DNA from: Variovorax sp. OK212
GTDB lineage: Bacteria; Pseudomonadota; Gammaproteobacteria; Burkholderiales; Burkholderiaceae_C
Assembly (NCBI RefSeq): GCF_900112425.1
Contig: NZ_FOLP01000003.1
Span: forward strand, 620,001 to 684,000
Length of the DNA: 64,000 nt
Direction: 5' to 3'
Of the stretch, positions 57,774-64,000 are shown piece after piece (the stretch's first letter is position 1; each line of letters starts with the position of its first letter). A program made the position numbers and the translations under genes. The notes under the pieces were generated by a model. That model did no database searches and had not been told where the DNA came from. It saw only the letters and a program-made list of their open reading frames with translations.

Positions 57774-58085
57774 TCAGGTAGCGGCGCGATGCTGGGCGAC
57801 GTGGGTCGCGAGCGTGCGCAGCGACTGGAAGATCTGCTGGTTGCGCTCGTCGTCCGAGCGCAGCTGGAAGCCGTAGCGGCGCGACACTTCGAGCGCCACT
57901 TCGAGGATGTCGATCGAGTCGAGTCCCAGGCCTTCGCCGTAGAGCGGGTCGGTCGGCACGATGTCTTCGGGCGCGACTTCAAGATTGAGCGCGTTCACGA
58001 GCAACACGGCCAGCTCTTTTTCAATCGGCGACTGTTCGGATGCGTCGCCAGAGGCGGGAATGGGGGGCTGAGCAGTCGATGACAA
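57774..58085 (-). CDS. acyl carrier protein of the aryl-polyene-like operon
   Basis: This is a 103-residue ACP. The phosphopantetheine serine is Ser57 in the motif GLGLDSIDILEVALEVSRRYG, followed by helix III FQLRSDDERNQQIFQSL. It has an unconserved Ser/Pro-rich N-terminus of about 18 residues. The start is TTG at 58085 with AGGAGG five bases upstream; no ATG fits. It is the first gene of the operon and the only ACP gene in it, whereas aryl-polyene clusters usually carry two. Confidence 0.88.
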   Translation of the reverse strand: MSSTAQPPIPASGDASEQSPIEKELAVLLVNALNLEVAPEDIVPTDPLYGEGLGLDSIDILEVALEVSRRYGFQLRSDDERNQQIFQSLRTLATHVAQHRAAT

Positions 58086-58185
58086 AAAAACCTCCTGAAA
58101 CTTTTTCCTGAACTACCGTGCGGCCGTGGATTATAGGAGTGCCGCTTGATTAGACTGCCCCTTTCGCTACGACCCGGAGCCCCCC

Positions 58186-59703
<1,518 letters not shown>

Positions 59704-59731
59704 CCAGCTAGAAGCTGGAAGCCGGGGCTGC

Positions 59732-60373
59732 CTACCAGCGCAGCAGCCGCGGCCCCAGCACCGCGCCGGCCAGCACCGGCACCGCGATGCCGCTCACGTA
59801 CCAGACCGCAAGAAACGGCGCGGTGAGCTCCATGCAGTGCAGCGCATAGACAGAAGCCCCCACCCCGCCGGCCAGCGCACCGGCCGCGGCGCCCGCCAAT
59901 GCGGGCCGCGTGGGCGCCAGCCCCTTGAGCGCCACCAGCGTGGCCGCGAGCACCGGCAGCGCCATCAGCCCGATGCTGGCCGCGCAGATGCGCCACGACT
60001 GCCCCATCAGCGACGGCATGCGCTCGGCCATCGGCACGGTGAACCACGCGATCGCCGCGAGCACCCAGATGCCGAGCACCGGCAACGCCGCGCCCATCCA
60101 GGCATGGCGGGCCTCGACGCCCGGGCGCGCAAGCCGCTGCACCGCCACGTAGCCCGCCGCGGCAATGCACAGCGGAAACAGCACCTTGACCCAGAACATC
60201 GGCCAGAACATGGCCTGCACGATGTCGCGCCGCATGCCGTATTCGGCGAACAGGATCAGCAGCGACACCGGCACGCCGGCCAGCAGCGCCATGCGCAGGC
60301 GCCGGCTCGCGGCGCGGCGCGGCGCGGCCACGTCGCCGGTGGCGAGCATCGCGATGAGCTCGTCGGTCTTCAT
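59732..60373 (-). CDS. nrsF: NrsF-type anti-sigma factor (DUF1109)
   Basis: This is a 213-residue membrane protein with six hydrophobic segments; the N-terminal KTDELIAMLATGD and the pattern PMFWVKVLFPLCIAAAGYVAVQRLARPG are typical of NrsF/DUF1109. In Caulobacter, NrsF holds the ECF factor SigF until metal or oxidative stress releases it, through cytosolic-side or transmembrane cysteines; here one Cys lies in LFPLCIAAAG, one in WRICAASIG and one in LHCMEL. It overlaps the sigma factor stop by 4 bases, the usual pair order. Confidence 0.9.
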   Translation of the reverse strand: MKTDELIAMLATGDVAAPRRAASRRLRMALLAGVPVSLLILFAEYGMRRDIVQAMFWPMFWVKVLFPLCIAAAGYVAVQRLARPGVEARHAWMGAALPVLGIWVLAAIAWFTVPMAERMPSLMGQSWRICAASIGLMALPVLAATLVALKGLAPTRPALAGAAAGALAGGVGASVYALHCMELTAPFLAVWYVSGIAVPVLAGAVLGPRLLRW

Positions 60374-60960
60374 GCGGCTTCTCCCCAGCGGTTGCCGAAG
60401 CGGGCGGCCAGCGACTTCAGCCCGCGGTGGATGCCCACCTTCACGGCCGACTCCGACATGCCCGTGAGGCTCGCCGTCTCGGCCACCGACAGCCCCTCGA
60501 TCTTCACGTGCACGATCGGCAGGCGCTGGCGCTCGGGCAGCGACTCGAGCAGCCCGCCGAGATCGCGCCTGGCGTCGCTGGCCTCCTCGGCCGACGCGGC
60601 GAACACGGCCAGGTCGTCGTCCAGCGGGTCATGCAGGTCGTCGCGGACCGACTTGGCGCGCAGCAGGTCGATCATCTTGTAGCGCGCAATCGCGTGCACC
60701 CAGGCCGTCAACGGCTGGTCGCTCTGGTAGGTGTGGCGCTGGTTGTGCATGGCGAGCAGGCATTCCTGGACGAGGTCTTCCACTTCATCGGGCCAGCCAA
60801 ACAGGCGCTTGCCCAGAAAGGCGCGCAGATGCGCGCTCAGTTGCTGCAGGAATTCGCGGTACGCCTTCGCGTCGCCGTCGAGGCCGCGAAGGAACAGGCT
60901 GCGCAGCGCCGCTTCCACGTCGCTCGAATTCGTCCTGCTGCCTATGGTGTTTCGTGCCAT
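60370..60960 (-). CDS. ECF sigma factor, SigF/NrsF-associated group
   Basis: This is a sigma-70 family ECF factor of up to 196 residues. Region 2 reads FGWPDEVEDLVQECLLAMHNQRHTY and PLTAWVHAIARYKMIDLLR; region 4 reads LPERQRLPIVHVKIEGLSVAETASLTGMSESAVKVGIHRGLKSL. The frame starts with ATG at 60960, but a motif TGTAACC-N16-CGAAAC overlaps that start, so transcription from it would begin inside the frame; the GTG at 60918 (VEAALRSLFLRGL) is then the likely start. The anti-sigma gene follows with a 4-base overlap. Confidence 0.93.
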   Translation of the reverse strand: MARNTIGSRTNSSDVEAALRSLFLRGLDGDAKAYREFLQQLSAHLRAFLGKRLFGWPDEVEDLVQECLLAMHNQRHTYQSDQPLTAWVHAIARYKMIDLLRAKSVRDDLHDPLDDDLAVFAASAEEASDARRDLGGLLESLPERQRLPIVHVKIEGLSVAETASLTGMSESAVKVGIHRGLKSLAARFGNRWGEAA

Positions 60961-60977
60961 CCGGTCGGCCGGTTACA
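60949..60977 (-). promoter_or_regulatory. candidate autoregulated ECF promoter
   Basis: On the minus strand TGTAACC (60977-60971), a 16-base spacer, then CGAAAC (60954-60949). From memory this is the GTAACC-N16-CGAA promoter of Caulobacter SigF-type ECF factors. It sits directly before the sigma gene, consistent with positive autoregulation, and overlaps the first codons of its longest frame. Confidence 0.7.
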
Positions 60978-61086
60978 GCCTCGTCGAAAAATAGTCGTGC
61001 AGGATTGTGCCGCGAGCCACCGCACCCGCTCGGCCCGGCTCGCCACGACCCCACGCCCGCACTGAAATTCCATGGAAGGAGCGGCC

Positions 61087-61236
61087 ATGTCCGGCGGACC
61101 CGCCCGGCGCCGGAGGTGGCACGAATCGCGGCCTGGACGTTGTTCGCCGAGCCATCGGCCGCGCCCCGGACGCGGCGTTGTCCGTCCCCGCGCGGCTTGC
61201 AAGCCGCGCGGGCGGTCGGTACATTGCATTTTTTGA
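61087..61236 (+). CDS. candidate 49-codon leader ORF upstream of urc1
   Basis: This is a short frame with a strong Shine-Dalgarno: AAGGAG lies five bases before the ATG. It encodes an Arg-rich peptide (SGGPARRRRWHESRPGR at the start, ending VHCIF) and stops 9 bases before the urc1 ATG. It runs across the 26-bp palindrome at 61187. Arg-rich open frames arise easily in GC-rich DNA, so translation is unproven; it may be a leader peptide or a chance frame. Confidence 0.35.
   Translation: MSGGPARRRRWHESRPGRCSPSHRPRPGRGVVRPRAACKPRGRSVHCIF
61187..61212. promoter_or_regulatory. 26-bp perfect palindrome upstream of urc1
   Basis: CCCGCGCGGCTTG is followed directly by its exact reverse complement. It lies 33 bases before the urc1 ATG, just upstream of TACATT, a possible -10 element, so a dimeric repressor bound here would block transcription. 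Alternatively the RNA would form a hairpin with a four-base UGCA loop in the leader. Confidence 0.55.
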
Positions 61237-61245
61237 GGGCCACCA

Positions 61246-62693
<1,448 letters not shown>

Positions 62694-62697
<4 letters not shown>

Positions 62698-64000
62698 CCA
62701 CCAGCCACAACACCGACCCCCATATGCCCGTCGACGGTTCCGGCAGCCTGCCGCCCGGCGGCGCGGGCAAGGTCGATCCGTCGATCGAATTCACCGTGGA
62801 CGCCGGCCATGCCGCCGGCGCGGCCAGCCTGCTGCGCACCACCACCGCCGTCCGCCAACGCGCCGCGGCCTTGCTGGCACGCGCGCGCAACGGCGAATCG
62901 CAGTGGTTTCGCATCGGCGACGACAGCGCGCTGGAAGACGCCGCGCGCAACGTCGCCGAGGTCACGCGCGAGCGCTATCCGTGGGACACCATTCCGTACC
63001 ACAGCCGCTGGCGCCACTTCGAGGCCGGCGGCGTCAACCGCCTCGAAGAACTCAACACCCTGCTCGGCGAACGCGACGCGCGCCAGCGCGCCCGCGCCCA
63101 CATCGACCTGGTGCTGGTCAGCGTGCTGCTCGACGCCGGCGCCGGCCCCGACTGGCACTACACCGAGTCGGCCACCGGCGAACGCTTCACGCGCTCCGAA
63201 GGCCTGGGCGTGGCGAGCTACCACGCCTTCTGCGCCGGCCTCTTCTCCTCCAACCCCGACAACCCCTACCAGGTCGACGCGGCCGGCCTGCGCGGCCTGG
63301 TGGCCGACCGGCTCGGCGACGCCTTCCAGGTCAGCGAGGTGAACCCGCTGGTCGGCCTGGCGGGCCGCGCCACGCTGCTGCGGCGCCTGGGCGAGGCCAT
63401 GAACGAGCAGCCCGAGACCTTCGGCGACGACGGGCGCCCCGGCAAGCTGTTCGACGCGCTGGTCGGCCCCTACGGCCCGGCCGCGCCACCGACCGCGGAA
63501 ATCACGGCGCACCAGATCCTGTCGCTGCTGCTGGAAACGCTCTCGCGCATCTGGCCGGCGGCCAATGCCGTGGACAGCATCGCGGCGGACGGCAGCGACA
63601 GCGCGGGCGGCATCGGCTCGGGTGACCCCGCGCTGGCGCTGGGCGACTGCTGGCGCCACAGCGCGGTGCGCGGCCCCGGGCTCACCAACGGGTGGATGCC
63701 GTTCCACAAGCTGTCGCAGTGGCTGACCTACTCGCTGCTCGAACCCTTCGAATGGGCCGGCGTGAAGGTGCGCCACCTCGACGCGCTCACCGCCTTGCCC
63801 GAGTACCGCAACGGCGGCCTGCTGATCGACAGCGGCGTGATCGTGCCAAAAGACCCGGCTTTTCTGGCCCGCCGCTGGAAGGTGGGCGACGAGTTCATCG
63901 TCGAATGGCGCGCGCTCACGGTGGCGCTGCTCGACGAGGTGGCGCCGCGCGTGCGCAAGGTGCTCGACCGCACCGAGGAAGAATTGCCGCTGGCCTGCGT
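62694..64000 (+). CDS. urc4: uracil catabolism protein 4 (DUF1688), 3' end outside the window
   Basis: The frame is open from 62694 to the window edge (435 codons) and lacks its stop. The DUF1688 signature is clear: LLRTTTAVRQRAAALLARARNG, VTRERYPWDTIPYHSRWRHFEAGGVNR, EGLGVASYHAFCAGLFSSNPDNPYQVDA and PFEWAGVKVRHLDALTALPEYRNGGLLID. URC4 is needed for uracil breakdown in Lachancea kluyveri and co-occurs with URC1 in bacteria; its reaction is unknown. Residues 1-30 are Gly/Ser rich and unconserved. It is coupled to urc1 by ATGA. Confidence 0.9.

Noticed and set aside
59704..59731. CCAGCTAGAAGCTGG as a terminator between the DUF853 and nrsF genes
   Set aside because: The inverted repeat is short and has no T run; too weak to call.

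Overview
The window is a chromosomal segment of a high-GC betaproteobacterium, most likely a Comamonadaceae member close to Variovorax. Pointers are the smc-zipA-ligA order, the selO-msrB-yciB-bolA-PPIase string, a betaproteobacterial cellulose operon (bcsD-bcsR/P-bcsQ-bcsA-bcsB-bcsZ-bcsC), the uracil-catabolism pair urc1-urc4, and short GCTAT(C)...GATAGC repeats embedded in genes, which I recall from this family. The assignment rests on gene content and style, not on a search. No rRNA, tRNA, CRISPR, complete insertion sequence or prophage was seen.

Left part (1-14.5 kb), mostly housekeeping: the 3' part of selO, then msrB, yciB and bolA joined by start/stop overlaps, a periplasmic parvulin and a terminator; on the opposite strand purL and a small unknown gene; then map and glnD. 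Two diguanylate cyclases follow, both with an intact GGDEF motif and RxxD inhibitory site.

14.5-31.8 kb, cellulose and c-di-GMP: a seven-gene bcs operon with start/stop overlaps at most junctions encodes a PilZ-type synthase, its periplasmic partner, an endoglucanase and a large TPR/beta-barrel exporter. The cyclases sit before it and a GGDEF-EAL phosphodiesterase after it, so synthesis, sensing and breakdown of the activating nucleotide cluster with the synthase. Phosphoglucomutase nearby links glucose-6-phosphate to UDP-glucose.

31.8-47.6 kb: homoserine dehydrogenase preceded by what looks like a Thr/Ile attenuator, with a leader peptide MITTITTAAT and a strong terminator just before the ribosome binding site; a three-gene amino-acid ABC transporter lacking its ATPase; a DoxX protein, a peptide deformylase and a lipoprotein; ligA-zipA-smc; and a hipBA toxin-antitoxin pair with two operators laid over its promoter.

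48.5-58.1 kb: a ten-gene, mostly overlapping operon on the minus strand resembles an aryl-polyene/xanthomonadin cluster (ACP, membrane protein, AMP-ligase/dehydratase fusion, acyltransferase, LolA-like carrier, MMPL exporter, polysaccharide deacetylase, methyltransferase, dehydratase, ketoreductase). No ketosynthase gene is present.

58.2-64 kb: a HerA-like ATPase (DUF853), an ECF sigma factor with an NrsF-type anti-sigma factor and a likely autoregulated promoter, and the uracil-catabolism genes urc1 and urc4 (the latter cut by the window end). The leader of urc1 holds a 26-bp perfect palindrome and a small ORF with a strong Shine-Dalgarno sequence.
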